A DNA stretch of 64,000 nt from Escallonia rubra (lineage: Eukaryota > Streptophyta > Magnoliopsida > Escalloniales > Escalloniaceae): positions 434,001-498,000 of the forward strand of contig JAVXUO010001977.1 of assembly GCA_033065855.1 (NCBI GenBank), read 5' to 3'. Shown one piece after another: positions 33,979-47,772 of the stretch. How positions within the stretch are numbered: position 1 is the first letter of the stretch; each line of letters begins with the position of its first letter. The translations under genes and the position numbers were made by a program. The notes beneath the pieces are model-generated. The model was not told the DNA's origin and ran no database searches. It was given only the letters and a program-made list of their open reading frames with translations.

Positions 33979-34426
33979 CTCCCTCCGTCCCACATTATTT
34001 GATCAATTTTTCTTTTTGGTCGTCCTGCAAAAAATGCACATTTCCAAATTAAGAAAGATTTTGTACGTACTTTTATTTATTTACCCTTTTACACTTTTTT
34101 TAATTTTATTTTTCTCTTCACATTAAAATCTCCATCAACTTATTTTCTCCTCTCCTGGTTTACTTTCTTACACTTTTTTATTCATTTCTCTCTCCACATT
34201 TAACACTCCACTAACTTCTTTTTCCACGTAAATTAAGGATTTAAGTGAAAATATTGTGTGATTGTGTGTTTTTCATTCTATCCTTTAGGGAGAGAATGGG
34301 AAGAAAGTGGGTTGGGAGAGAGAAATCTTTTTGAAGGGTAGAATGGAAAACACACAATATATCACTTATATCTTTAATCTACGCGCGAAAAAAAAAAGTT
34401 GATCAAATTATGTGGGACGGAATGAG
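33979..34426. mobile_element. Stowaway-like MITE
   Basis: The left end ctccctccgtcccacattat and the right end attatgtgggacggaatgag are inverted repeats with flanking TA on both sides (33977-33978 and 34427-34428). The length is 448 bp. It belongs to the same family type as the element at 27025 and has no coding capacity. Confidence 0.83.
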
Positions 34427-34756
34427 TAATGGTTAGCATGGCTGCTTGCATTAGTTTGGGTAGTGGGGTGGGGGTTGGAAAGTTTGCTATGGTGCATTGT
34501 CTTGCATGGGCTCCTTTACACGGTAGCGTGAGATGTGATAATTTTGTTTTCCAGATCCATAAAGCTCTTAAAGATGTAGGATATGCGGGCATGTGAGGAG
34601 TTGGATTACGTTTGGTTTACGTGGATCGGGTTGCAGTTATAAGGATGAAAGAGTCGAGGATAACAGAGGTAATTAGAGGGGATAAACTAAAACTAAAGAA
34701 ACGTATAAAAAGGTCAACAAATACTAATGGACTAAATTGGAGAACAGGGAAACTCT

Positions 34757-36720
34757 GATAAGAGAGTTTCACCTCAGATTGATGTGGTACTAGAATTCTA
34801 AAATTATCCAAGTTCCTTATCCTAGTGATAGACAATCAAGGTATATAACCCGTCCACGAAAGGGGCTCCAATTTATTTGGCTAATGACATTGAGTAGAAA
34901 TCGCTAGGGATGAAAGACAAAGGACGACACCTTGTCCGTTTGACTAAGGGAAAGAAATAACCGCGGTTGTTGCATTAATGGGGATGTCATGGAGATTAAT
35001 GGAGGAAGTGACCCGTGCTTTGGTAAGCATAATTATCAATATTGTACCGGCCGGTATGTACCACTTTTGTCTTTTACTGGTACGGTATCCATTACATTTT
35101 GTACTGGTCAAAATATCGCTATGTACCGGTTGTACCGGCCGGTACAGGTGATACCGGCCGAGAACTACGTATCGGCCGAGATAGTGTGTTTTGTACCAGT
35201 CCCTTAAAAAATGTAAAAGTGACAAATTTTGTTAGAAATTTTATAAATTGATCATATAAAGAGTAAGTAGAAAAACTCTGTAAGTTCTATTATATCAATC
35301 AAAGTCTCTGTAGTCTTTTACTCATAATATTCATTACAATTTGTAAAATATTTCCTGATAAGTTTTTAATCTTCACTTAACTTTGATATACTTCAACCTG
35401 GAAGCTTTGATAATATTCTTTCATCTACATGATGTACTGCTTTACATATACGCGCGGCCGCACACCTTGAAAAACAGCTTATTCTTGAACCCAAAGACAT
35501 TATTATTGAACAAACAACTTATTCTAACATAAGAAATTGCGAACGAGATCGTCGAAAAGGGTGAGATAAACAACTTATTTGGGACCCAATAGTTTATTTA
35601 AAAACTAAGATAATTCAAGCTCTTTACGACAAACATTTTATTTTAGAGGAGCTGTGAGTAAGAAAATATATGTATATATTGTTAGTTAGTCAATGAATGA
35701 ATATTACATATGTATAATATTGATAAAGATTTTGAGACGATACCGATACGGTACCGGTACCAATACATACCATTTTACAGGGAAAAAAAAAGGTACGCAC
35801 TCTGGTATGATATTCATAACTGTGTTGGTAAGCGAGAGGCTTCTCTTTCTTGTCTCTATCCGCATTAGATGAATGTCAAAGTATCACCTTGAAGTCCTTC
35901 CTTGTGTTTGAGTATCATTTTTCACAAATTTATAAGCCAAAAATAAGTGGAGTGAATTGCACTACTATAGTTATAAAGAGTCGATGAATAGTGTTACGAT
36001 TGGGTGTCTATTTTTAAACGGAATTCGAAAAATGGTAATTAGACAATAAAAACCCAAGCATGAACCGTAAATCTCCGTTAAATCATATTTCAACCTCCAA
36101 AAGTTACTCCTAAGCCATAACCTCCATGATCTCTTGCAATTGCCCATAATAAGTCGTAGTTCTCAAACTTGTTGCCCTCAATAGATTGAGATGAACACAT
36201 AAATTCCCCTTTCACCTTGGCGGTGTTTGGATTAAGCAAAAGCTTTAATTATTCTAATTTACACTAAGGCCAGCCTTTTTATCGTCACTACAATCTGTTG
36301 AAATCACTAACAGTTTTAACACACAAACACTAGCAAATTGCAGTGGATTGTTTCTTTTTGAACACCTGGATAAAAAAGGTTTGAGATGAATATGAAATTC
36401 ATGCAGAATTGGCTTCATGAGCAATACATGGTGCCACAGATCTGCTTTTGAAAGCGGTGAAAAGCTTCATATTACATTTCACAATGTGTTGCTCAATCTT
36501 TTGCTTTGGGCCTGAAATTTGTGTCTTCTTGGGCAAAAACCCTAACAGCAGGTATATGAACAAGCAAACAATTAGAGAATGAAAACAGACTAATTGTTCG
36601 GAGTGAGTTAACTCAGTGCCCATTGCGGAAAATTCTCCACTGCTGCCTTCAAACTTTCTATTATATATCCGTCCCAACTAGTATTTGGGTGTTTTTGCTT
36701 GAGCTGTACGAGATTGGCTC
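34757..36720. repeat. Local segmental duplication, copy A (interrupted by a hAT-like element)
   Basis: Bases 34757-35027 and 35825 to about 36700 align in order with copy B at 36790-37830. Shared blocks include ggggatgtcatggagattaa tggagg, gaatgtcaaagtatcacctt, and the tail with gagcaatacatggtgcc. Divergence is moderate, with many small indels. No gene recognised; the duplicated DNA is of unknown nature. Confidence 0.75.
35028..35824. mobile_element. hAT-like element inserted in duplication copy A
   Basis: The start cataattatcaatattgtac and the end (minus strand) CACAGTTATGAATATCATAC match at 15 of 20 positions; extending by one base gives 16 of 21. The 8-bp ttggtaag flanks both sides (35020-35027 and 35825-35832). 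CA...TG ends with an 8-bp duplication fit hAT. The undisrupted copy B lacks this insert, confirming the boundaries. Both ends of the interior carry repeated taccgg-type subterminal motifs. No transposase. Confidence 0.8.
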
Positions 36721-36789
36721 ATGAGTTTGACCCAGTGTCAAGATCATCAGTTAAAAAGTTGTCATTAGCATTCGAGCCAAGGAACGGAA

Positions 36790-37830
36790 TTTCGATGTCA
36801 AAACTCCCGGTGAGAGAGATTCTTTCACGGTGATGCATACTATACTTCTGAAAATAATCCAAGTTCGAATCCTAGCAATAGACCAATCAAGGCGTATAAC
36901 ACTTCCATGGAAGGCTCCAATTTGTTCGGCCAACGACATCGGGTAACAATAGCTAGAGATGAAAACCCAAAGGTATGTCGGAGTTATCCAAGTTCTACTT
37001 GAGACATTGATGAAAAACAAAAGGATGGCGGCTTGGCAATGTGACGAAGGGAAAGAAATAATCGCCCTTTTGGGGATGTCATGGAGATTAATGGAGGAAC
37101 CGATCAGTTGTTGGATAAGCGATAGAAGCAAAACGGGAAAGTTGAGAGACTTCTCTTCCTTGTCTCTATTCTTGTTAGGTGAATGTCAAAGTATCACCTT
37201 GAAGTCCGAATATCATTTTTCACATGCTAAAATAAGTAAAGCGAATTCCGCAAATAAAGATTAACAGCTGATAAATAGCGTTACAATTTGGTGTCTTTTT
37301 TATACCGGAACTTGGAAAATGGTAACTAGAAAAGAAAAACCCAAAAGCATGATTTGTAATACTCCGTCAAATCATATTTCGACCTCAAAAAGTTTCTCTA
37401 AACCAAAATCGTCCACCATCCACCATCGCCTGCAATCGCCCATAATGAGTCGTGGTTCTCGAATTTGTTGCCCTCGATACTGTAGAAGGGGTAATTTTCC
37501 CTTCCAGTTTGGTGGTGTTTCAATTAAGGGAAAGCTTTGGTTCTTCCAATTTACACCAAGGTCAACCCTTTTACCCTCGCTGAAATCTGTTTTGTAATCA
37601 CTAACAATTTTAACACATACAATCACGAGCAAATTGCGGAGGATTCTTTCTTTCTTAACACCTGGATAAAAGGGATTGAGATGAGTTTGAAGTACAAGCA
37701 GAATTGGCTTTCATGAGCAATACATGGTGCCGCAAATCTGCTTTTGAAAGCCGTGAAGAGCTTGTTATTACGATTCATAATGCAATGCTGAAACTATTAC
37801 TTTGGGACTGAATATATATTTCTTTTTTTT
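36790..37830. repeat. Local segmental duplication, copy B
   Basis: This is the uninterrupted counterpart of copy A, in direct orientation about 2 kb downstream. It contains no recognised gene. Confidence 0.72.
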
Positions 37831-38555
37831 GGGGACAAAAACCTAACCAACATTGTATATTAACAAGCAAACGAGAGTTATACATAGCTAGCAACAACCA
37901 CCAAGAACAAATCCAAAAAAGCCTCGGAACACACACAAAGAAGAGAAAACAAGGAGGAACCCTGCCGCCACCACCCCTAGGGAGGGCGTTGGAGCGGTTG
38001 ATCGTGGCGGTGGAAACAAGATACGAAAAGGAAAGAAAATTGAATGCAGTTTTATAACGAAGATAGTCAGATGCTGGTTTCCAAAAATGGTCAAACCATG
38101 GGGGTTGAATGCCATTTAGCCTTTTGAGTGTTTCAAAACTTGCAAATTAACTACAAATAAACAAGTATATACATGCGAGAGAGAGAGAGAGAGAGATCCC
38201 AAGTAAATGTGTAAAGGCAGCAGCAGTGCCAATCAGACTCCGGCTCTACCTTCTTAAATTCCTTTCACTGTTAAGCTATTGATCATTGTAAACCACTAAT
38301 TTAACACAGGGCTGTAATTGTTATCTTCAAACATACATGCCGGAGAGATGAGACTCCAGAAGCATTACAACAGATGAAAGATGAGTAAACTAAAATTGGT
38401 CAAAAAGCTCTAGATGCGGCTGCTTACCTTGAACTTAAAACGAGAACAATAGGTTCCAGTTACTGCACATGCAGAATTCTAACTTCTATATGGTACAACG
38501 AACACCCGTCCGGACGCATCACCCTCTAAATAAGTATTAGACGGTAAATGGTGTT
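37831..38555. other. 3' flank of the TGA gene
   Basis: It includes a GA run at 38177-38196 and probably the 3' untranslated region of the minus-strand TGA gene. No coding signal. Confidence 0.4.
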
Positions 38556-41500
38556 TCAGTCCCGGGGCCGGGCAAGCCACAGAGCACTAAGTGCTCGTAA
38601 CCGGGAGAAATAATCATTGATTGCAAGGAGGGCGCGGGCTGATTGGCGAGTAGTCAATATACGATGCATCTGTTGCAGTGTTTGTTGCCGGAGATTGTCT
38701 GCCTGGTGACAAAATTGAAAAAACAGCTCATATTATGCACATGTTAATGAAGATAGACCAACACAGCAGAGTAAACCAGAGAGAGAGAGAGAGAGAGAAG
38801 AAGAAGAAGGTGGGGGAGGGGGGGTAGAAACAAAAAATAGGAAAAGGAAAAGACACATAATGACGTGCATCAATCGTTTTTTGAGGTCGTTAAACGACAA
38901 ATGCGGTACTCAAGTTAAGGCCAAAAACTGCAAGGGGCAAAAAAATTGAGAGCAAATGCACTTTTTGTTAAGTACGAAGTACGATATCTGTTGCCTATGA
39001 TCAAAGAATGCCATCCAAAGCCGCATTTCCTTCAAGTAATTGGGTCAAATGTTTCAAAATTGCAATTATGACAATGCGTTTAGTACAATACCTCACACTA
39101 AAGTGTTTGAATTCTTTTTAAGAGTTAAGGGGGTCCATTGCCTCCCATTTGCACAGGGTGGCCTCGTCCCTGGGCTGAGTACTTGATCCCCAGACCCAGC
39201 AATGGTGGACGTCTCATGCAATAGGCCACCCTTTAGTGCTAATCTCTAAAATTAATACAGTATGCTTCAAAGTTCTATAAAATACACTTGGCAAATAACC
39301 TGGCGAATGAAGCCCTCCAGAGTTCCTAGTTTTCCCATAGCCATTGCCATTTGACCCATGTAGTTTGCAACATTCCCTGATGAACTTGAGGGGCCAAGGG
39401 ATCCAGCCAGAGTCTCAGCCAAGGACTGCTGCAATGCCTCCATCCCCTGCGACAAGGCGTCCTCTGCCTGTTGGGATGACTGCTGCAAGTTGCTGATGGC
39501 CAATAACTGCTGCTCAGTTAAAGGCTCCAATTGATTTATAAGCAGCTGAAACCGAAAAATACCATTTAATACAATAGATATAAAATGTAACAAGAAAAAA
39601 CGAAACAAATAAGCAGATAGTTTGAAAAAAGAGAAAGAGAGAGAGAGAGAAACAAGTAGTTGCCTACAGAACAGTGACAATTGAAATGGAAAGCACAAGA
39701 ATTATAACCTAATAATGAGATTATGAATGAAAAATCAAATTTGCCCCGAGTAAAAAGAAACTGGTGGGGGTCCTAACCAAACCTCCCACCGTAACACGTG
39801 GTGTTAGAAAGAAAAAAAAACCAGTGGATGTATGCTCAAGGAACGTTCATCGAACCAAGGAACATGAAATGAAGCACAAGATCTGGACATATCCAACGCA
39901 TCCCTTAGGCAAAACAAAGGTATGGTATTTTCGCGTCTTAATTAATTAGATAAAACACAGGTGAAGTGTTTGGCCCAAGTATACTGTAATAACCCAGATT
40001 TTTTAGTACTTGTTTAAATAATAGTTAGAAAATTATTTTGATTTTGAATTAAGTATTGGACCTTAGGTAATTTGCTTTGAGTCCCTTTAGCTACGAAATT
40101 AATATTTAATAGTGTTAGTGGCTAATGTGATTAGATTAAATATTATTTAAAAAAAAGATTTCGACTTGGTTTAGGATTTTAAGTCATATTGTGATTAAAT
40201 AAGTAATGAAGACTTAAAGTTGTATTATGATTGCACTGGCAATTAGGACTTCAAGTTATATTAGAATTATATTAACAAACTATATAAGGGGGCTGAAGAC
40301 ATAAGAATCTTCATATTTTTAGACACAAAGGAGAGAAAAGAGAAAAGAGCTAATGCATTCTTTTGGGTATTCAAGCAAAAAGTTGTGATTGATCTAAGAT
40401 AAAGAGGAGATTTTTGACGTCATATTTGCTACTTTGAGGGAAGAGTTTTCACGCCATCTTTCGTTTTATACACAAGAATTTATGTGCTACCGTTTGATTT
40501 CAAAAATATATTTGCGTTTAAGCCTATTGTTGATCATCATGCTTATTCTTAGCGTTGTCCATAAAATTTTTATTGTCTTATAACTTGCGTTAAAGATGAT
40601 TCCATTACGATTTATAAAATTCCTTTTTCTTTTTATCGGAAGATGTCGTCGACATCACAGTTTTAGCGCTATGTTCTCCGTCCATGGCCAAAAATTTGTT
40701 AGTCCCAAAGCTTTAATGCCATGTGTCTCTTTTCTATTGGTTCTTTGACATTGGTTATAATTCTGTCATATTATTTGATGGCATTTTACCCAGATTTGGG
40801 TTCAAGCGTGGATCCCTTTTGCCACGTGTCAAGTGTCTGGTGGCCCCTAGCTTGCTGACAATAATGTCCTTTGTTCCCTCGGTTTTTGTGCCATTAAATT
40901 TTTACCCAAAACCTTCTTTTGACGATATCTCATTCATCCAACCTCCAATTGAATTGATTCTCATTTCGTTGAACTCGTATTTTCGTTCTCTTCAGTTTGA
41001 GTCTACAATAACTATTTTTGAACTTCGAATGAATATTCACTATATTTATCAAATTAATTTGTGAGTGATATTTGTGTTTGAAAGTCACTTTTAATTATCG
41101 TGACTTATATGTGACGCGCCGGCTGCAATATTCGACATGGTATAACCATGATTTGTGATGCTTAATAATAAGCAATTTGTGTATGTGACACCCACAAGTT
41201 TCGATAAATTGTGTTTGATGTTCGACTCATAGGTTATTTAACAATCTTTTGGTCACTTTTGTTATTCGTTTAAGAAATTTGACTGAGTTATCTAAATTCC
41301 TATTTATTGGCTCTACTCGATAATTCATGTTTCGTATTGGTTTTGGTCCTCTGTGTGTAAAATCTCTTACTGGGCAATTCGTGCTCACCCCTTTGTTTTT
41401 GTTTCCATCCCCTTCCAGCCAAGATTATCACGAAGCGCGAGATGTTAGTACAGCGGTGGAATTGCTTTGGTTTTTTGTATTGAGAATCGTAGAGGTTATC

Positions 41501-44500
41501 AATTCTTTATACGAATTATTGGTTAGTTGATTTCTTTTACACTTTGGATTTAGATATTTAGTTTGAGAGATTTGTAATAAAGTTTTGAAGTATTTTGGAG
41601 TTAAGTTTTTTAGATTTAGATAATTATGCCTTGCGGTATTTTAGATGCTCTGCTCTACCTTTATAATAGTTACGTCATGGACGTGATTGGATTTTGGTTA
41701 AGGACGCGTACGGACCCTCGGGTTCGGGGCGTTACAAGCACATTTGTAGTTACAGCCAAAGAACCTAAAATACACACAACCGGGAAATAGACAAGTAAAT
41801 AATGAGGCTCCCTTTCCTTTCAAAATATGATGGCTCATCATAACAACACATTCTTATATAGCTAATAAAGTGTATCTTATGCATGTGGAATCACTTCAGA
41901 GAGTAGTCACCCCTAATGTGTAAATAACAGCCCCATAAATTTCCAAAAGGCAAGAAAAGCATTCAGTAGTCTACACAGAGAGACAAGCGCCATAACCTTA
42001 TTTGCACAGAGCTTGGTTGAGAACAGGAGCGGGTGTGAGATTCCGCAGTAGGAGCGTCATTCATTTAGTAGCTTTTGAGGTAGGAGCAGGCACAAGCTCG
42101 AAATTTGGGAGCGAGGTTTCGGGATAGCAGCGTGACTAGAATTGAAGAATCCTACAACTAAGAAACAACTGCACAAGGAGCCGAACTACAACTCCTGCTC
42201 ACAATGTGTTACCCCCAAACTCTGATGTAAGGTAGAGATACAATTGCATAAGAGTGGATGCATAATTCCTACTCTACATGTATTACTTTCTTCCTATGAA
42301 ATCTCTCAAGTTGTCTAGATTTCTCTAAACTATTTTCACATGTTTAGATCTACTTTATTACATGATTTGATTTCCAAAAGATCTGATGAAGACAAGGTAT
42401 ACAGTCCCTTTATATAAAATCAGTGTACTTAGACTCCTAACTGGACTAGAATACCAAATCCTAGTTATTTTAGGAGGACGATGTTACTCAAAGAAACTTC
42501 CTTTCCTTACCTAACTAGATTAGAATTCCTAAAATCCTGGTTAGAGTTGGAAAGAGTAACTTTCTCCAAAACCAACTATATATCTGAGTGGAGTAGGATT
42601 TCTTGTAACCAAGTTATATTTGTATAAGGAGTTGTAACTACTATCAATTACAAAAAAGTGGTCTGGATCATAAAATGACCACAACTGCGCAGTTTACTTT
42701 TTATCCTTAAGCAAGTTGCCTAAGGCTACTATTCCCTTTCCCATAAAGATATATATCCATATCCGTATCTATTCACACACGCGCGCGCGCACACACGTAG
42801 ACAGTCACGCGCACACCACACTAAGATCTCCCTGCAGTCCCAGCCCATCTCGAACCGACGGTCTCGGGTTTTCTTTTACAACTATTTCTCATTTAGATAA
42901 TATAGCGCACTAGTGTCGACACCAATGTGCCCCTCTCTCTCTCTCTCCCCCCCCCCCCCTCCCCTCTCTCCCCCCATTTTTCTTCATCTCGGACTCCTTT
43001 GTCAAAAGCCTCTCTCCTTCATCGCATCTCCGCCACCTACACCACATTACCCACAGGTACCACAACCACCACCATACCCACCGCTGTCACTGCCACTGCC
43101 AACTCCACCCCCACTACCCACTATCGTCATTGCCTATCACCACTTAAATAACTCCGCGACATATCGCCCCACCCCCGACCACTACACTATTGACCCTCAG
43201 GATATGCAAATCTGTCAACGGTATGGTGCTGATGGTGATGAGGATCAAGGTGTACTGAAATTTTCTGATATATTTGATGCTGTTGGTAGTGACATTGGTT
43301 ACAGTTAGTTGACATGGCGGGAAGAATTGTAAAAATTATGGCCATTTTTCACGATCATGGTGCCGAAGATGCCGTCTTTGTTGTCGCAGAATCGATGGAG
43401 ATGCCAGAGTCTTTTGGAGGCTGACTTGGCTATACGAGTGAGGTACATCTTGTCCATGACTTCTGATGGAGACCCATAATTCATCTGTGGCTTAATTGGA
43501 ATCAAAATCCAAGTGATCCTTTTATCTTTCCTCTCTTGTTTAATTGTGTTTTCCCACTTCATGGGTTGATAATGATTTGGAGATTACGGTTGATTCAAAG
43601 CTTCACTTTCAAAATCCTTGCCCCCAATTTCTTTCACAAACAACCTGCTAGTGGAGGATCAGATGATGTTATTGTGGTGATGATTGTGATGACAGGAGAT
43701 GAACTTTGTGTGGTTAAAGTTTCATAAAATTTCAGCTTGAGATAAGGATCTGACCAGAGACTGAATATATCAATCACGCAATATGAAGACATTCGTTAAT
43801 AACTAACCTGATTGAGCTGGAATTCCTCTCTTGATTTTGCTAAAAAAGGGAAAAGTCCAATATCTCTAAATTCCAGAGTACTATTAAGAAGTAGCAGTTG
43901 AACCATCAACCAGGCAACCAGCTGTGTCTGAGTGAAACTAAAACCGAATCTCAAACAAAACTGGAAACCAAAAGTAACGAAATTATGCACCGGAGAGGTG
44001 GACTATATATGGCACTAGGTTGGTCAGGTTTTTCTAAAGCTGCAGGGATCTTTTTGAAAAGGAGGCAGGAGGGGCATTTCTTACCCACTTTTGTTTAGAA
44101 AAATACAACTGAGACCGTTCACATTGCTGGGGTGGGCGGTTCAAGAAAGGCTGGGAGTATAAAGTAAGAGGACCCAGCGCTAGCTTGGGATCTGCTACTT
44201 TACACGAGTGCGCACGCGCACACACATATGCATATATATATATATAGACACGCGCGCGCGCGTAGACGAGGACTCATCCAAGCCATCCACATAAACAGAT
44301 TGGACGGTCTAGACCAGTACTTGTAAGAAAACTCGGGACCAACCGCTGCTAACAGCGACGTGGACGGCCCTAGATCAGGTTGAAAAAAAGCGCTAGCTGT
44401 GGACCCCTTATTTCCCGATCGATATAGGCTGTCCACGTCACAGATTGGATGGCCCCAGTCTCCTATTTTGAAGACACAGCTCAACCACTAATCTTCATAG

Positions 44501-47500
44501 CAGTCGGTATTTCTTCCCAAAATACCATTTTTTATTTTATTTTTCTGAAATAAAAACTAGACCAACCCTTAGAAAGAGTAGCAGCTGGACAAATTGTCCA
44601 AGTCTCTGGCAACGATTCCCATTGACCACCTCTTCCTCCATTTCCCATCCCCCCAAAACCCCGCCCCTTTGCTTTCTCCCCAATCTTTCTTTTTCCATCC
44701 TGATTTCAACTAGCTGACGGTTCAACCTTAATTAATTCCAGAATTTTCGTAATTATCATTTTAGGATCATAGTAATTGACTCTAAGCAATTCTGAACATG
44801 CGCTTAACAAAAATTTAGAGTCGAGCCACCTAATCTTTTAGTTACTCAAGGATAATTAGAAAACCCTAAATTGACTCTGTGGACTCAATTGGCAAATTTG
44901 GTACGTTGGAACCCTAGAAACTGATTCGGGTACTGTCATGTGACGAGAAGATACGTGGCACCCCATCACGCCCCTGTTAAAGGTTGTTTGCTTGTTTATT
45001 AGTTCTATTCAATTCAACGATAAATTAAGAAATCAACAAAATTCAGGTAAAGCATAGAGGAGACAATATATGACCAAATTTTATATACTTATAAACTAAT
45101 TTGGTATAAACTCAACATCAAACTAATCAGGATCAAAACCTTTGTAGATTTGGACCCTAGGGTAGGTGACCCAACTCAAAAGTAGTTTGCAAACTGAACA
45201 CAAATTGTATAATTGACAATAGTTAATCAGATTAACACGAACATCCATGGATTAGGATTCGACCGCGAGGACGGGACCTAAACCAATCTAATCAGAAGAA
45301 AACCTGAAAATCACATCCCTTTAGTTTGAAGCCTCCAATCTGTTTGATTTTAATGCTTGTTGAATGTTGAATCCATGCATTAGGATCGGATCGCGGGGAA
45401 TGCATCAAACTAATTTAATCCGATGAAAACTTGAAATTACATCCCTTTGGTTTGGCTCCAATCAGTTAAATTTTGATGCTTGTTGAATGTGAATGGATGT
45501 ATATAGACGTCTTCAATATGACTACATGGTGATGGGTGTGCAAAAAGGTTTGTGAATATACTCGCGGAGTAACCTTAATCTCTCAAGAATTCCCCAAAGT
45601 GTTCCGGTGACTTGCGACTGAAGAAAAGCTGCTAAAAAGGGGCCTGCTTGCAATCTAAACCACCAATTAGGAGAATTCTACAATTGCACAAAATGAACAA
45701 ATACTGTTGTACCGGCTAGTGCACTTCAATATAAAATCCATATCGGCTGGTACACTAGCAATGATGGTCGGTAGACTTTTCTCCAATTCATGTGGAAGGA
45801 TGACCCACCAAGCTAATGCATTTGGGACAAGCTGCAGGGCCCGAAAACCCAACTTCATGAGAATCTAACTGTAATTACTAGACTCTAACTCAGGTAAAGA
45901 CCAGGATAGAGGAGCAAAGAAAATTTACCAAAACATTGGGGTGTCTACACTCGGTACACATACAGCTTCCATTAACGACCACAACCACTAATCCCCTTCA
46001 TACCTTCTTCTAATTTTGTCCCCAGTTCCCATCTTCCTATCATAAACCAAATTTTTAGTCATATGCATTAGCACCATTGGTGGTGGATGACGGCTCCAAT
46101 GGAGGTTTGGCCAAAAATTTGGCAGAGTAAGTCATGGCGGCAAGGCAGCTGTTGCCTGCCGTATACCATCAACAAGGTGGCTCCTGGTGAGGCGAATTGG
46201 GAGGAGGGAATTGGAAGGTCATCCCTGGTGTTGGAAGGGGGTCACAAGGTGGTGGTTGGGGGAGGGTTGTGGATTTGAAATGGACAGTGGGTTGGTTGTC
46301 GAATCAGAATAGGTGGAAAACTGATCTAGTGTTGCGTGATTTCAGATTTGGCAGCGGCGGAGGTATCTGTACGATGGCAATGCAAGGGGTGGTTTCATAG
46401 CACCGCCGTGGTTAATGTCACATATGTACATCTGATTAGGGATTGGAGGAGAGAATCAAATTGATGTCACAAAGGAAGTGATGCATATCTGAAAATGATA
46501 ATTACGGAGTAAAATTGTGACCAAAGTCCCCGGAAAGTATCCCTTTATGCCAAACGCTAGTCTTTCTACCAGTTAATTACCGGGGTATTTTGTAATTGCC
46601 AAGGGTCACAACTTTAGTTCAGGACCAACTGCTACACTTCGAAACAGTTGGTCTACGTATGTTCTTAAACAAAAGTGAGCCAAGCCATCCATTATGTGAC
46701 GTGGATGGCCCAAGATCAGCCGGGAAAGGGGGAATTTTCCCAGGGCTATAGCAGTCCCCATATATGTGTGCATGTGTATGCATACCTCAGGTATATATAT
46801 ATATATAAGAAGGAGAGAGAGGCATAAAGATACTCTACATTAAGGGTGTGACCCTCACCTTAAGAAGTTCGGATGAACGGAATCCACCAAGCCATAGAAA
46901 GCACCTCTCGGCTGGTGTTTTCCACATGCCTGACAAAATATGGAAGACATCAGCCTTCGCAGCATCGCCTTTTATTCTGAAAATGTCGTCATAGTGTGCC
47001 AATACGCCATCCACAATGATACGAAGTTCACCATCGCCCGCATGTGAGTTAACAGCTCCTCTCAGCTCATTGATTCGCTGAATATGCTCTTCCAGCCACC
47101 GCGCATATTCTACATCAAATGCCAAGGCTCCTACAAAGTGGTACTGTCATCAGCTAAAATTTCTTACTATACAATGATATTAAAGTTATAATCCTTTAAC
47201 AGAAACTTAAAGTCAACGAAAACCAAGTTCTATTGCTTAACCCTTTTGGCAACGAAAAAAAAATGCACTTAGCTAACAAAATCATGATTGGATATAAGCT
47301 AGCTACTTATTAAAGGGTCCAAGCCAACTCATTGATCAACTTTTTCAAGCATCTTCAATGACAGGATAAGATAGGGTAAGCCTTCGTAATGGGCAAGCTT
47401 AGGATACGGCTCGTCAGACGGGGTGGCAAATACATAATACATTTCAACCTAGCACAGAGCTAGAGAGTTGTTAAAAGGATCTCTTCAGCTTTTTAGTGTT

Positions 47501-47741
47501 TAGCTTCCCCTAGTTGGTAAAGGTTCTCGCAAGATCTCTAAAACTCAAGATCACGGCAAAGGTTAAGCCTCTTGAACCATGACCTCAGAACAACTCATCA
47601 GCCAAAGACTTCATCAGGTTGCATCAGCCATGACCTAAGTCAGAGTTGAACCATCAGAACATTATTTGCCCAATGACTAACTCTAACTAATATGCACATG
47701 GCAGTGGGGTGAAAACCAAGAGGGTGTGTATGGGGGTGGGG

Positions 47742-47772
<31 letters not shown>

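Noticed and set aside
42913-43308. Pro/Ser-rich frame of 131 codons on the plus strand
   Set aside because: The first half is a CT/C microsatellite and CA-rich DNA inside a TGA intron; no family resemblance.
46087-46400. Two overlapping plus-strand frames of 63-67 codons in TGA intron 7
   Set aside because: Short, Gly/Trp-rich, no recognisable domain or splice context.
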